64,000 nucleotides of DNA from Melanopsichium pennsylvanicum (lineage: Eukaryota > Basidiomycota > Ustilaginomycetes > Ustilaginales). Every line of letters starts with the position of its first letter. The stretch's first letter is position 1. Below the pieces are notes generated by a model, which saw nothing but the letters and a program-made list of their open reading frames with translations, was not told the origin of the DNA and did not search any database. Below, piece after piece: positions 41,729 to 51,622 of the stretch. Location of the stretch: assembly GCA_900208305.1 (NCBI GenBank), contig OAPG01000001.1, positions 558,001 to 622,000 on the forward strand, read 5' to 3'. Position numbers and translations under genes: made by a program.

Positions 41729-42205
41729 GGCGTCAATCAGAATCGACTTGCATAGTAGCTACTTTACAGTTCAATTTACTACAGTACTTTACAGCACAGT
41801 ACTCTCGTCGGTCAACCCTGATGCTATTCTTCCAGCCGGTACATTCCAAACCATGTGTTTGAGTCATGCGAGATGAGTTTGTTTCACCAAAGCCATATGG
41901 TTGTTTATCATTATTTTTCCAAGTATTTGCTCGCGAGATGAGTTAGAGTTGCCAACGGAAAAATTTGGCTCCACTGTACTGTAGCTGTGGTAAATTCAAA
42001 ATAGTCTTTTGTCGAATTGAGAATCATGTTAATTGTCGGACTCGAGTCGAGTGTGGAAGAAAGATTTTTGCGGCACTGCATGTTCTTGATCTTCTGCGCA
42101 AGATAAATTATTTTCTCCGTACCATAAGCAGATGGCCGCATCAAGAGCTCTTTCCTTAATCTGATTGGTAAACATACAAGTAGCACAACAATATGCAAGG
42201 CCGCC

Positions 42206-42493
42206 TCATTCTGGTTCACAGTTAGCGATAGTATCAATTCGTCCAAACACGCAACACGGAAACCATCTGCTCTCGCCCGGTCGCGTGTGTTCTCTGTCCT
42301 CGTTGTCTACAGCGTTGAAGCTCAAGAAGGTAATCATCGTGTTGCGTGGCCAAAAGGGGATGGCAAAGAAGGACATGCCAAAGGCTTCTTTTCTGAAGAA
42401 ACGGGCGTGTGTGAGGAGTATAAGGGCACGATGGCCAATAGTTAATCGCATTCTCGCATTAACATTGCAGGTGTAATTTAGCATGAGAGCCAT
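42206..42493 (-). CDS. Doubtful small frame, possible exon (95 aa)
   Basis: Minus-strand frame from ATG 42491-42493, MALMLNYTCNVNARMRLTIG and onward, including FRKEAFGMSFFAIPFWPRNTM. TATATAA lies ~145 bp upstream (42643-42637). Just upstream of the ATG is GTTGCAG, and near the 3' end CGCTAAC...ACCAG looks like a branch point and acceptor leading into a second frame (ALHIVVLLVCLPIRLRKE). It could be part of a spliced gene or a relic. No family recognised. Confidence 0.25.
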   Translation of the reverse strand: MALMLNYTCNVNARMRLTIGHRALILLTHARFFRKEAFGMSFFAIPFWPRNTMITFLSFNAVDNEDREHTRPGESRWFPCCVFGRIDTIANCEPE

Positions 42494-42810
42494 AGAACCA
42501 ATCACGATGCGATGCTGCAACCAAAAAGATGGACAAAAAGAGATAACTTAGCTGAGGGTTCGACGAGAGAAGGCCGAACGACAAAAGACCGGGAGAAGGG
42601 GCGAGATTCGATTTGCCAGGGTCTCTCAGACGTCCGTTATATAGTGCTAGTCCAACTGACCCGCTTTCATACCGTTCTCGGTGGAACAGAAAGATCAGGT
42701 AAAGTGATCAAAGTGTTGTGCGCATGAAGATAATGGACATACTCATGCGACCTCGGCCATGTTTTCAAAAAGAGAAGGCTCTCGCACAAAATGCACACCA
42801 AACAAACAAA

Positions 42811-42834
42811 CACACGCACACGCACACGCACACG
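42811..42834. repeat. (CACACG)4 tract
   Basis: Four perfect hexamer copies flanked by CA- and CAAA-rich sequence. Confidence 0.9.
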
Positions 42835-43563
42835 CACATAGCGGCTATACCTTGCCGAAGAGAGAGGTGTGAGAAATGCAAAACAACGATCGAGGGACCG
42901 AGTTTTGATTCAAGTAGTTTGGCGGAGTGCTAGCAAGACGGAGATTGTTTTTCACAAACAGAGACGCACAATTGTTTTGGAGAGAGATGCCGAGTGTTTT
43001 TTTTTTGAGCTGCATTGATTGCAGCACGAGTGGGCGGGATCTGAAAGTGCTACTATCAGAGTGGGAGAACAAAACAAGGTGACAAGGCTGCATAAGAAAG
43101 GTACTATGCAGTAAATTTAGCTTGGCATTGTGTCGGGCCCATATTACACGATTTAGTCACATGGCTGCACGAACTACTAAATGGTGCTCTTTTGCTGCAA
43201 CATTCGGGTCCTGTCGGACTGATATGTTATTCCAAGGCTTTCACATTCAGTTCTATCTTGTGCCGTAGCTTTAGTGCTGCTCCTACTGTCCGTGCTGAAA
43301 CTGTTAATTGACACAAAGAGGCTGATTGTTATTTTGTCGAGCACCCCCAAAAAAAAGTAACGGAGAAGCCGAAGATCGATCCTACAAATGGACTTGGGAG
43401 TGCACAGTGGGAAAGCAGTGTCTAGCGATAACATAGGTCGTGTGAGTGAGTGCATTAAAATAATTCGCGCACTAAATTTCCTCGCTTCCCTGTTAAATTT
43501 CTGCTCCTAATCACAAAAATAGACGAAGCGGCACATATCACTTGCATGAAAAAAGGTGAAGGA

Positions 43564-43624
43564 TAATAATATTTTTAATAATAAAATTTTTAATAATAAT
43601 ATTTTTAAAAATAATATTATTAAA
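43564..43624. repeat. A/T-only AAT/TTT repeat tract
   Basis: About 60 bp containing only A and T, with repeated TAATAATA and ATTTTTAA units that could pair with one another. Confidence 0.85.
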
Positions 43625-44022
43625 GGGGTTTTGGTTGAGTGAAATAAGGAAAAGGGCGCAATCGGGAGAGCATATCCCTTCATTCCTTGAAGTCGCTTTG
43701 GGACTGCTGCTGTTGCTGTTGCTTCGGCAAGCATCTTAATTCAGATTCTCACTGCATACCGTAGCATTACCAGTACGCACGACCATCTAGACACTTCAGA
43801 CTTTGAGTGTCTGTGTAACAATAGCTCACCCACACCATTCAGCCTTTCTTCCATCACCCACCTCCTTCACCTCTTATCTTTTCCATACCCTACAGAACAG
43901 CTAGACCCCTGACCCCCTTTCGCAATTCCACGTCGACTATAATCAGTATCATCATCATCATCATCATCAACGTCACCACGATCAACAAGAGCATCATACC
44001 AAACGACTCCGTCTATTGATCC

Positions 44023-46065
44023 ATGGTAACCCTTGCCTCTACAGCCGATAGCTACAATGACTCCTACTCAGTCTTGAACACCAACTCCACCGGTGCAATT
44101 CTCATCCACCACGAAGCACCACATCACACCATCACAGGAGATAGCGGTAGTGATAGTGACGGCGACGGCGACGACGATGCGAGCACAAATGTTGGTAGCT
44201 TCACAGACCGCCCCCAAGATCAAGCATCCCACTCAAAGCCAGTATCCTCCAAAACCATCCGTAATACTGACTACACTGGCGATGACGACGATGACGAAAT
44301 TGATGCTACCACACTCCAGGCAGGAGATTCTGCATATTCTGAATCTGACCTCAAACGCGCCTCGTCTCACTTGAATGCCGATCTCGAGGCATCCAATCCT
44401 CACTTACCAACACAACGTGCGCATGCCATCGATGGACAAGTCGACGATGACGAGTACGAAACTCGCGCATCGCTCCTTGGCACCGCAGGCTTCGTCGATC
44501 GCCGTGGTACAGCATCACGCCTTGCCGCACGCTCAGTCTTTTCTCGCTTCTGGGAGATTGCAAGAGAAGCTCTTCCAACACTCGTTCTCAGCGTGCTATC
44601 GCTCATGTTCTCGGGCGAATTGCTCGTGCATCTAGCCCGCTGGCCAGTCTTCCAGAAGGTGGATAAGCTCTTCATCCTCATCCCCATCTTGCTCAACATG
44701 AAGGGCAACCTTGAGATGAACTTATCGCTTCGCATGTCCACTTCTGCCAACATTGGCGAGCTCGATGTTCGAAGGACCAGAGAAACACTCATTAGAGGCA
44801 ATCTTGCACTATTGCAGGTGCAGGCCCTGATCGTGTCCATGTTTGCCGGCGTACTAGCCTTTGTACTAGGTGTGGTCACCCCAGATGCGCAAATGGAAGC
44901 ACCCGTGTCACCCGTACCCACGACAACTCCCAAAGCGCAGACACCCGAAAATGTATTGATTCAAGGTATTGTACGCTCTGCATTCTCCGCAGTCACCCTG
45001 CGCAATCGTCGTCGATCCCTGCCCTCCTCGCCACCAGCCTCCACATGGCTGCAAAAGCGTCGAATCATCCATCATCACCCCAAACCACCGGTCGATCCCG
45101 CTTTGCGTCTTCGCAATGGATACTTTGAGTTCGTCCTTGTCATCGCTACGGCGATGCTCTCCGCCTCCCTATCCTCTGCCGTGCTCGGCTCTTTCATGTG
45201 CGCACTTGTTGTCATCGCTCGCCGCGCTGGTGCCAATCCGGACAACATTGCCTCACCCCTAGCGGCCTCACTTGGCGATCTTACCACTTTAACCCTCCTG
45301 GGATTGTTGGCGAGTGCACTGGTGCATTTCGAAGGTACATTCTTGGCAACCGTGATTCTAGCTGCAATGGCGATTGCGTGTATCGCGTCGTTCATTGTGA
45401 CGTACCGCAATGCGTACGTCCGCGAGCTCTTGACTTCAGGATGGGTACCGTTGCTGGTAGCCATGTTCATCTCGAGCGGCGCAGGGTTGGTGCTGGATAG
45501 CTTCGTGGGCAGGTTCGAAGGATTTGCGTTGCTGGCACCGGTTATCAGCGGATTGCCAGGAGCTTGCGCTGCCATCTTTGCTTCGCGCATCACTACTGCT
45601 CTGCACTCTGGCAAAGGCGCAACATTGCTCCGTGCCACCTCGAAAGCCAGCAGCGTAGGCGGAATTCGTGGGATTATGGCTTCGATCCGCAGCGTCCTCG
45701 TCATCCCCCCTATTGAAGGCTGGCTAGTCCCTATATCCCTCCTCACAATGGGAGTGGGTATCAAGGGTTGCTTTATTCTTCTCATCAGAGCTTCTGGCCA
45801 GATGACGTTTAGTTATATCTTCGGCCTCTGCTTTGTTGGAGCGAGTGTCACAGCAAACATGTTTGCACTCTATCTCGCGCACGTCATTTGCTTGGTGCTG
45901 TGGAGTAGGGACTACGATCCGGATATTTACTGCTTGCCGTTCGTTTCGAGCATAGTGGATGTGGTGGGGCAGAGCTTGCTCGTGTTGACGTTCACCGTGG
46001 CAACCGGGCTGGGTGATCACGTTACTGCTGCTGTCAATGCTGGCGCTGGTCATGGCGGTATTTGA
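44023..46065 (+). CDS. SLC41/MgtE-type divalent cation transporter (680 aa)
   Basis: Membrane transporter of the SLC41 group, eukaryotic relatives of bacterial MgtE that move Mg2+. After a ~180-residue Asp/Ser/Thr-rich cytosolic N-terminus come two MgtE membrane domains. The first (~185-420) has PTLVLSVLSLMFSGELLVHL and ILIPILLNMKGNLEMNLSLR with STSANIG, the conserved ion-path signature. The second (~450-670) has WVPLLVAMFISSGAGLVLDS, LAPVISGLPGACAAIFASRIT and ends VVGQSLLVLTF. The inter-helix loop at ~285-350 is expanded and basic. ATG at 44023; one exon. Mg2+ specificity is inferred from family. Confidence 0.88.
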   Translation: MVTLASTADSYNDSYSVLNTNSTGAILIHHEAPHHTITGDSGSDSDGDGDDDASTNVGSFTDRPQDQASHSKPVSSKTIRNTDYTGDDDDDEIDATTLQAGDSAYSESDLKRASSHLNADLEASNPHLPTQRAHAIDGQVDDDEYETRASLLGTAGFVDRRGTASRLAARSVFSRFWEIAREALPTLVLSVLSLMFSGELLVHLARWPVFQKVDKLFILIPILLNMKGNLEMNLSLRMSTSANIGELDVRRTRETLIRGNLALLQVQALIVSMFAGVLAFVLGVVTPDAQMEAPVSPVPTTTPKAQTPENVLIQGIVRSAFSAVTLRNRRRSLPSSPPASTWLQKRRIIHHHPKPPVDPALRLRNGYFEFVLVIATAMLSASLSSAVLGSFMCALVVIARRAGANPDNIASPLAASLGDLTTLTLLGLLASALVHFEGTFLATVILAAMAIACIASFIVTYRNAYVRELLTSGWVPLLVAMFISSGAGLVLDSFVGRFEGFALLAPVISGLPGACAAIFASRITTALHSGKGATLLRATSKASSVGGIRGIMASIRSVLVIPPIEGWLVPISLLTMGVGIKGCFILLIRASGQMTFSYIFGLCFVGASVTANMFALYLAHVICLVLWSRDYDPDIYCLPFVSSIVDVVGQSLLVLTFTVATGLGDHVTAAVNAGAGHGGI

Positions 46066-46310
46066 AGCAGCATGCTTTGTTCTTTTTTTCCCTTTTTCTT
46101 TTCTTGTACTTTTATATATCTCATTTCTTGCAAAAGCACTCATTCTCAGCATTGTTTGTGTGCGAAGTGAGGACGACGGTGATTCTTCAGCAACGTCAGC
46201 AGAGTCGCATGTCATGACAGGTAGTTGACCATTCCAACAAGCCCGCAGTTTGAGCGGTCTAACGAAAAGCCAAAAAAAAAGTTGAGCGAGGAGCTTAAGC
46301 GTGGTCTATC

Positions 46311-46451
46311 GGAAGGGTTGTGTTAGGCCGACTGCTCCTCTGCGAGGGATCCGGAGAGGATTGGTCGTGGCTCAATCGCGACAGTTGCTCAATTGGGAGG
46401 GGGGGCCAAGCGCCCACTCTTTGGACTACGGTTGGTGGGGCACTAACACAA
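46311..46451 (+). mobile_element. Inverted dispersed repeat, copy B (LTR-like)
   Basis: Reverse-complement partner of copy A (38347-38485). The core runs TGTTAG (46321) to CTAACA (46443-46448), 128 bp. The tract GGGAGGGGGGGCC has seven G where copy A has six. Sequence left of ~46311 is unrelated to copy A's surroundings, so this copy appears truncated or was inserted in a different context. Immediately right of it begins AT-richer coding-like DNA, as for copy A. Confidence 0.6.
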
Positions 46452-46557
46452 TTCAAATGGTACCGGTGGCATAGAATGCAGGTGTGGATATGTGTCATTC
46501 AGCTGCAATGCCAAGTTCTCATTTCTCAGAGCTTGACAGGAGCCCAACAACAGCAAC

Positions 46558-47370
46558 ATGCAGAATTCTAATAAGAGTCCATATGGTCTGTTGTTGATGG
46601 AAGACGGTAGTGTGGTTCCTGTTCTCAACTTGGATCTGTCAATCAATCTTCTGTATTCTTGCAAGCCATCTCAGGACCTTGTTCAGGCAGTCATTATTGT
46701 GCTCTAGCCCTACCCCCAAGGCTTGTTGATCAATGATGGAACGCTTGTTACTGACCCTGCCTACAATCCCAACACAGCCAAAATCACCAAGCTTGGCCGT
46801 AATGCTTACCACAGCACCATATCCTGGGGTTTCCAGACCTATTTCATGACTTCTGGTCTTAAATGTATCATTGCCTCTTGCAACAGCAACAACACTCAAA
46901 TCCAAGTCAAGATGTCTGGTCTTGTTGAATGGCCAGATTGGTGCAATGAGCAAGAATTGGTAGAAAGATTGCCGCAGGCTCAGGTAAGATTATGGCAGGC
47001 TGTCAATGGTGCATTTGAAGAGAGGTTTGCCAAGGTCTGGAGCTGGACATGGAGCAATGAGACAAAGAAGTTCCAAGTGACCCCACTGGGTGATTTGAGC
47101 CCTGAAGGAACAGAGAGCAATGCCATTCAGGATCCCTGGCATCTGCCTAAGTGGTTCCAAGTGCTTACAAGAATACTGTACCACACCAAAATTGAGACAG
47201 AGAGTGGTGTTCATGGTTGCATTTTGTGGAATCAAGTGATCTGTCATACTGTTTTTGAGCTTTTCAGGATTGCTGATTGTCAATTAGCAAAGACTCTGGG
47301 GCAAGAAGCTGTCAAATGTGTGCAATCCGTTGGAGTGCTGCTTACTGAAGCTGCAATCTGTGTCGCCTAG
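46558..47370 (+). pseudogene. Element-derived reading frame with internal stop
   Basis: From ATG 46558 a frame of about 270 codons is interrupted once, by TAG at 46705-46707, and ends at TAG 47368-47370. It contains soluble, Trp-rich sequence such as GLVEWPDWCNEQELVERL, VWSWTWSNETKKF and DPWHLPKWFQVLTRILYHTK. Codon use (CAG, TTG, AAT, low GC3) differs from the flanking genes and resembles the relic at 15.2-15.8 kb. Position just inside LTR-like copy B fits a gag-like or other first frame of a retroelement, but no zinc knuckle, protease or polymerase is present. An unrelated decayed host gene remains possible. Confidence 0.5.
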
Positions 47371-47553
47371 ATACACATCTTTAGCCACTCTTCGCGCTAT
47401 TAGACGTTGCCAAATTTGCCGCTCGAGCTTCTTCGCCGCCTTTTTCGATCCTGATTCTTGTTAAGCTTTTCCGTCGCGTGCAAGGTGCTGTCAAGGAAAA
47501 GAGAGTGTGACGTCTATCGCCGAACAACGCGTGCAAACGTCTTCCAATTTTAG

Positions 47554-47972
47554 CAACGTACTTTGCTGACTCTCCTCTTCCCCTGGGCTTTCATCTTGGT
47601 ATTCATTTTGCCGCTACGCGCCCTCGCTTCTCCAACAGGTCGATTGCGAGGTCATGAACCAAGGTCTTGGGTTGTAGGGTACGTATCGGTGTCCATCGGA
47701 GTGCAACCATCAATGGCCAAAGTCTTATTTTTAGAAACTCCGATATCACTGAACTTGGCTTGCTTGCTGGCAACATCTCTCAGATGCTTGACGACAATGA
47801 CTTGTTCTTGCACTGCGACGCAGCAATGAGTGGTACCGCATATGATGCAAAGGCTTCGAACGCTCAGGCGAGACAGAAGCGTACATGTGTCATACCATAC
47901 AGCTTCACACCGTGCGTACCTGCAGCAACAAGTCTTTTCCAAAATCTGGTCCATTATTCGGACTCTTCGTAG
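47554..47972 (+). pseudogene. Broken secreted-protein-like frame
   Basis: One frame (from ~47563, no ATG, preceded in frame by TAG at 47551-47553) reads as a classic signal peptide: LLTLLFPWAFILVFILPLRALA followed by SPTGRL. About 35 codons later the protein-like content moves to another frame (SATINGQSLIFRNSDITELG..., LDDNDLFLHCDAAMSG..., then a Cys-bearing end) that stops at 47970-47972. Either a spliced secreted protein whose first exon I cannot find, since TTTTAG before the signal region could be an acceptor, or a pseudogene with lost ATG and a frameshift. No family recognised; smut effectors are often orphan secreted proteins. Confidence 0.35.
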
Positions 47973-48809
47973 ACTCTCGCATTGCTTTATTTCCTTCACT
48001 TCCCCGACATCCCACTGTGTCTGTGAACAGGATATGGAGCAAGGCCATCAAATGGTACCCTCTGTGGCCGTGTGACCCCAAACTGTGGCGATGACGACAC
48101 CGAGACACGATTCCGGCCAAGTTTACCTTCAAGGCTTCCCTACCTCTGGTTTCTTGCGATCGCCTAACCCTGCCTGACAACCCAAGTCGAAAAGGTGTCA
48201 CGTTACGGGTCTATATTCATCATCACCTTCGACCAATTCGCTTGCTGGCGTTGGCTCAATGTTCGAGGAAGGGTCTATAATTGGCACATCTTTTCCCCCT
48301 TCTCGAGCAGGAGTCTCGAACATTGTCCAGCAAATGAGGTCGTTGTCCGTGTTCGCTTAGTGCGTCTTCGGCCTTGGCAGAGGAAACCATCCACACTCCC
48401 TACGATTTTCGTGTCTGGAGCCAATTTTAGCATCATGCTATGCCTTCCTAAATAAGATTGCTCGACGAAGTATTGGAGATGTGGTCGTGACGTAGCTCTA
48501 GCTGTGCATGTTGCCCGTCGCGGTACGGTATCTCATTTTTCAAACAAGACGCTTGTACTTGGCAAGGCGGCAATCGCTTGGAATCTGTCCAGAACAACAG
48601 TAGTAACGTTGTTTCGTTATTACTCGAGAGGGGAGACGGTTGTGGTCCGAAACTTTACATATACCCCGTCTTTGCGTAGAATGTCCATCCCGCGTTGCAA
48701 TCCTCAAGCTACACCCTAGTCCTTTCTCATACCTACACTCGTCCATAGCAGCGACGTCCCATACTTCTGTTTATACCCACCTACAATCACATCACAACCT
48801 TTGCCTTCC
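47973..48809. other. Intergenic upstream of aquaporin gene
   Basis: Further short frames continue from the broken secreted-protein region to about 48094. The rest holds nothing recognisable apart from the presumed aquaporin promoter. Confidence 0.4.
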
Positions 48810-50081
48810 ATGGCCACACCAGAAATGTCGATGGTCGAACCTACAGTCACAGCCCCATCGGGCTCCGGCGGTCGTCTCTCCACAGACACGGCATACTCCT
48901 CTGATGCACATCACCGTCGTTATCGTCGCTTCTCCATCTATCGTCGTCATAATCATGGCCATCACCACTTCCAAAGGCCACATTTCCGAACCCATTTTGG
49001 CAAACCTGAATTCTCTGGCTTCCAACCACACTTCATGGCAGGCCTAGGAGAGTTTATTGGAACAACCATGTTCCTTTTCCTTGCCGAAGGTGGAGCCAAG
49101 ACAGCCCAACTCTCTGTCTCCGCCGCTCAGAACGATACTGCAACACCTCTGTCGAACGAGACCATCATGTTCATTGCTTTGTCCTTCGGCATGTCCCTTC
49201 TCGTCACCGCTTGGATGTTCTACCGTATCACGGGAGGACTATTCAATCCAGCTATCACAATCGCATTGTGGTTGGCCGGTGTACTGACAACTAGAAGGGC
49301 AGTGATTCTGTTCATTTCCCAAATCCTGGGTGGCATCGCAGGCGCCGCCTTGATCTTGGGTCTTACGCCCACCAATTCCGTACAGCAAGTCACAACGACC
49401 CTGCAGCCGGGAATCAACATCGCTCAAGGCTTCTTGATTGAAATGCTTTTGACATCCATTCTCGTCTTCTCGGTACTCATGCTTGCTGTAGAAAAGCATC
49501 GAGCAACGTATTTGGCCCCCGTTGGCATTGGCCTCACCATCCTGGCCTGTCACCTCTTCGGTGCTGTGTGGACAGGTTGCGGAGTCAACCCAGCACGAAG
49601 CTTTGGTCCTGCCGTCGTCGCCGGTTCGTTCAACAGCGATCATTGGATCTATTGGTGTGGACCTCTGTCGGGGAGCCTGCTCAGCTTTATTTACTACTCT
49701 TTCCTCAAGATCCTCAAGTACAACAGTGTCGTTCTGGACCAGGATAGTGACAAGGAGATCACGGGTCTCAAGCCTATCCATGTGCGACTATGGAACTTTG
49801 CTCGCCACGGAGAAAACCCAAGCGCGCTTAACCCAGAGAGCTCTACGCACTACGACAAGGAGGCTAGGCAGCAGTTCGATGATGAACAGAGAATCGACTT
49901 CGAGGAGAGGGAGGAGAGGAGGCGTCAGATGCAAGATAAGCCCGTGTTCGAGGGTCATGCTCATGACGCTATCCAGGGTCACCTCAGCCCGACTAGGATG
50001 GGTGGAGAAGTGATGTCGACAGGCACTGGTAGTACTGCTCTGCATTCTGAAAGAAAGCACGGCTCCGTTTTGCCTAAGTGA
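48810..50081 (+). CDS. Aquaporin, orthodox water-channel type (423 aa)
   Basis: Major intrinsic protein forming a plasma-membrane or internal water channel. Six helices span about 80-310. The first NPA motif is at residues 146-148 (FNPAITIALWLAG) and the second at 260-262 (GCGVNPARSFGPAVV), with Arg directly after. His before it in ILACHLFGAVWTG matches the narrow aromatic/Arg filter of water-selective aquaporins, not the wide filter of aquaglyceroporins. The N-tail (~75 residues) is His/Arg-rich, with YRRHNHGHHH-type sequence; the C-tail (~110 residues) is highly charged. Start at ATG 48810, the first ATG in frame. Confidence 0.9.
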   Translation: MATPEMSMVEPTVTAPSGSGGRLSTDTAYSSDAHHRRYRRFSIYRRHNHGHHHFQRPHFRTHFGKPEFSGFQPHFMAGLGEFIGTTMFLFLAEGGAKTAQLSVSAAQNDTATPLSNETIMFIALSFGMSLLVTAWMFYRITGGLFNPAITIALWLAGVLTTRRAVILFISQILGGIAGAALILGLTPTNSVQQVTTTLQPGINIAQGFLIEMLLTSILVFSVLMLAVEKHRATYLAPVGIGLTILACHLFGAVWTGCGVNPARSFGPAVVAGSFNSDHWIYWCGPLSGSLLSFIYYSFLKILKYNSVVLDQDSDKEITGLKPIHVRLWNFARHGENPSALNPESSTHYDKEARQQFDDEQRIDFEEREERRRQMQDKPVFEGHAHDAIQGHLSPTRMGGEVMSTGTGSTALHSERKHGSVLPK

Positions 50082-50672
50082 GCAGCTCGAATTGGCTCAT
50101 AGCCATGTCAAGAATCGTTGATACCTTCGTACCCGCTTCATACCCATTTCGCATTGCCAATTTCGACCCCTTTTTCTTGCTCGATCTCACATGCCTTCCA
50201 TTGTAGATCCAGAATCTTTCCCTTTCTTGTACACCATATCTGACACAACCAAACGTTCTCATCGGTCTCTTCGCATGTCCTACGCATTGTTGTCCGACAA
50301 GCCTACTCAGAGGATGCGCTTCTCAACCATGCCTTTATGCCTTTGTTTTTGACAGCGCTTTTGGTGTGAGTTTGCCTTTATTTATCCGCGGCGTCATACG
50401 CAAGAAGTGTTGGGTAGAAAGGGTCACGCACGCGGCGGAAACTGACTCGACGAGGGAAAGGGTCTTTTTCGGACTTTTGCGGCTCCTAAGGAGGCTGATT
50501 GTCCGAAACCTCCAAAAGACCCTCACCTTCTTATTGACCTTGATTGTGACTCGAAAACAGTGACTCGCTCAGCATCCTACGATTCAGCACCCTACAAATA
50601 TCATCTGAGCATCCCCGTTGCTTCGTCAATCTTCACAATAGCCCATACTGTAGCTACCCAAAGGTAACGAGG
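50082..50672. other. Intergenic
   Basis: Aquaporin 3' flank and promoter of the FMN-binding gene. No gene seen. Confidence 0.4.
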
Positions 50673-51473
50673 ATGTATCTTCGACCAGAAACCGTCGTGT
50701 CGGATTGGACAGAGGTGGAGCGCTTCTTGGAGGCTCTTCCGTTAGGTCTCCTTACAACGGCCATACCTTTGGCTGGACAGCCAACGATTCAAGCTTCACA
50801 TCTCCCGCTTTTGTTCACTCCGCCATCGCGGGCTCCAGCGACGGTTGCTGAAGTGTCTCAAACCCCAATAAGCAGCACATCAACTAGCTTTAGCGGGACA
50901 TGGAACTCGAATCCCAATTCTTCCACAAACTTTGATCTTGGCATTCTGCGATGTCATCTCTCAAGAGGTAATCCTCAAGCTAAAGCATTATTGTCCCAGG
51001 CAGAGCAGACTTGCACCGAGAATGAAGAAGTCCTCGCCGTCTTTTCCGACCCAACTAACATTGCCGGATACATCTCCCCACAGTGGTACAAAGCAACGAA
51101 ACCAGACACGGGGAAAGTCGTCCCAACATGGAACTACACCGAACTTCAACTCTATGGTCACCCTACCATCGTCTCCCCATCTCAAATCGTACGCGATCTC
51201 AGCGATAAGCACGAACAACTCTACGCTAACAAGGTCAACAAACAGGAAAAGTGGAAGGTGGAGCATGCTCCCAGAGAGTACACCGATCTGTTGGAACGGG
51301 CCATCATTGGGCTTGAGATCAAAATCAACAGAGTCGGATTCAAATGCAAGATGTCCACAGAGAAGGCAGAGGGGGACAGGACGGGTGTCATTGAAGGTCT
51401 GCGGGATTTAGGTGGAGAGGCAGCGATCATGGGAGATCTGGTGGAGAAACGCGCTTCAACAAAGCAGGCTTGA
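50673..51473 (+). CDS. PaiB-like FMN-binding split-barrel protein (266 aa)
   Basis: Member of the PaiB family, named for a Bacillus regulator of sporulation and protease genes but folding as an FMN-binding split barrel; fungal members have no settled role. Family signatures: an N-terminal LGLLTTAIPLAGQPTIQASHLPLLF strand pair, LRCHLSRGNPQA, EEVLAVFSDPTNIAGYISPQWY and the hallmark KVVPTWNYTELQLYG, followed by the late LLERAIIGLEIKINRVGFKCKMS. An insert near residues 50-75 is Ser/Thr-rich. ATG at 50673; one exon. No DNA-binding motif is visible, so enzymatic or flavin-binding activity is the safer guess. Confidence 0.85.
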   Translation: MYLRPETVVSDWTEVERFLEALPLGLLTTAIPLAGQPTIQASHLPLLFTPPSRAPATVAEVSQTPISSTSTSFSGTWNSNPNSSTNFDLGILRCHLSRGNPQAKALLSQAEQTCTENEEVLAVFSDPTNIAGYISPQWYKATKPDTGKVVPTWNYTELQLYGHPTIVSPSQIVRDLSDKHEQLYANKVNKQEKWKVEHAPREYTDLLERAIIGLEIKINRVGFKCKMSTEKAEGDRTGVIEGLRDLGGEAAIMGDLVEKRASTKQA

Positions 51474-51622
51474 CACACATGGAGAATGCGAACTAAATGT
51501 GTTGCGTGACAAACATGCGCTAGAAGGTGCAGTACGGATTGCGCGATAACTTATCGCTGTGTGGGTGAGAAAATGAAGCGAGGCAGGGCAAGTGAGTTTG
51601 TGTGGAAAAGGGGGTATGTCTC

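Larger units (their letters stand above)
41383..44022. other. 2.6 kb gene-poor interval
   Basis: Contains TACAGTA/TACTGTA palindromes, a CACACG tract, an A/T tract and one doubtful minus-strand frame, each listed separately. The last ~250 bp are CT-rich with (ATC)7 at 43948-43968 and serve as 5' region of the Mg2+ transporter. No other gene seen. Confidence 0.4.

Noticed and set aside
50673..51473. Recent bacterial transfer of the PaiB-like gene
   Set aside because: The family is widespread in fungi as far as I know, and composition looks like its neighbours; nothing in the window indicates a recent transfer.
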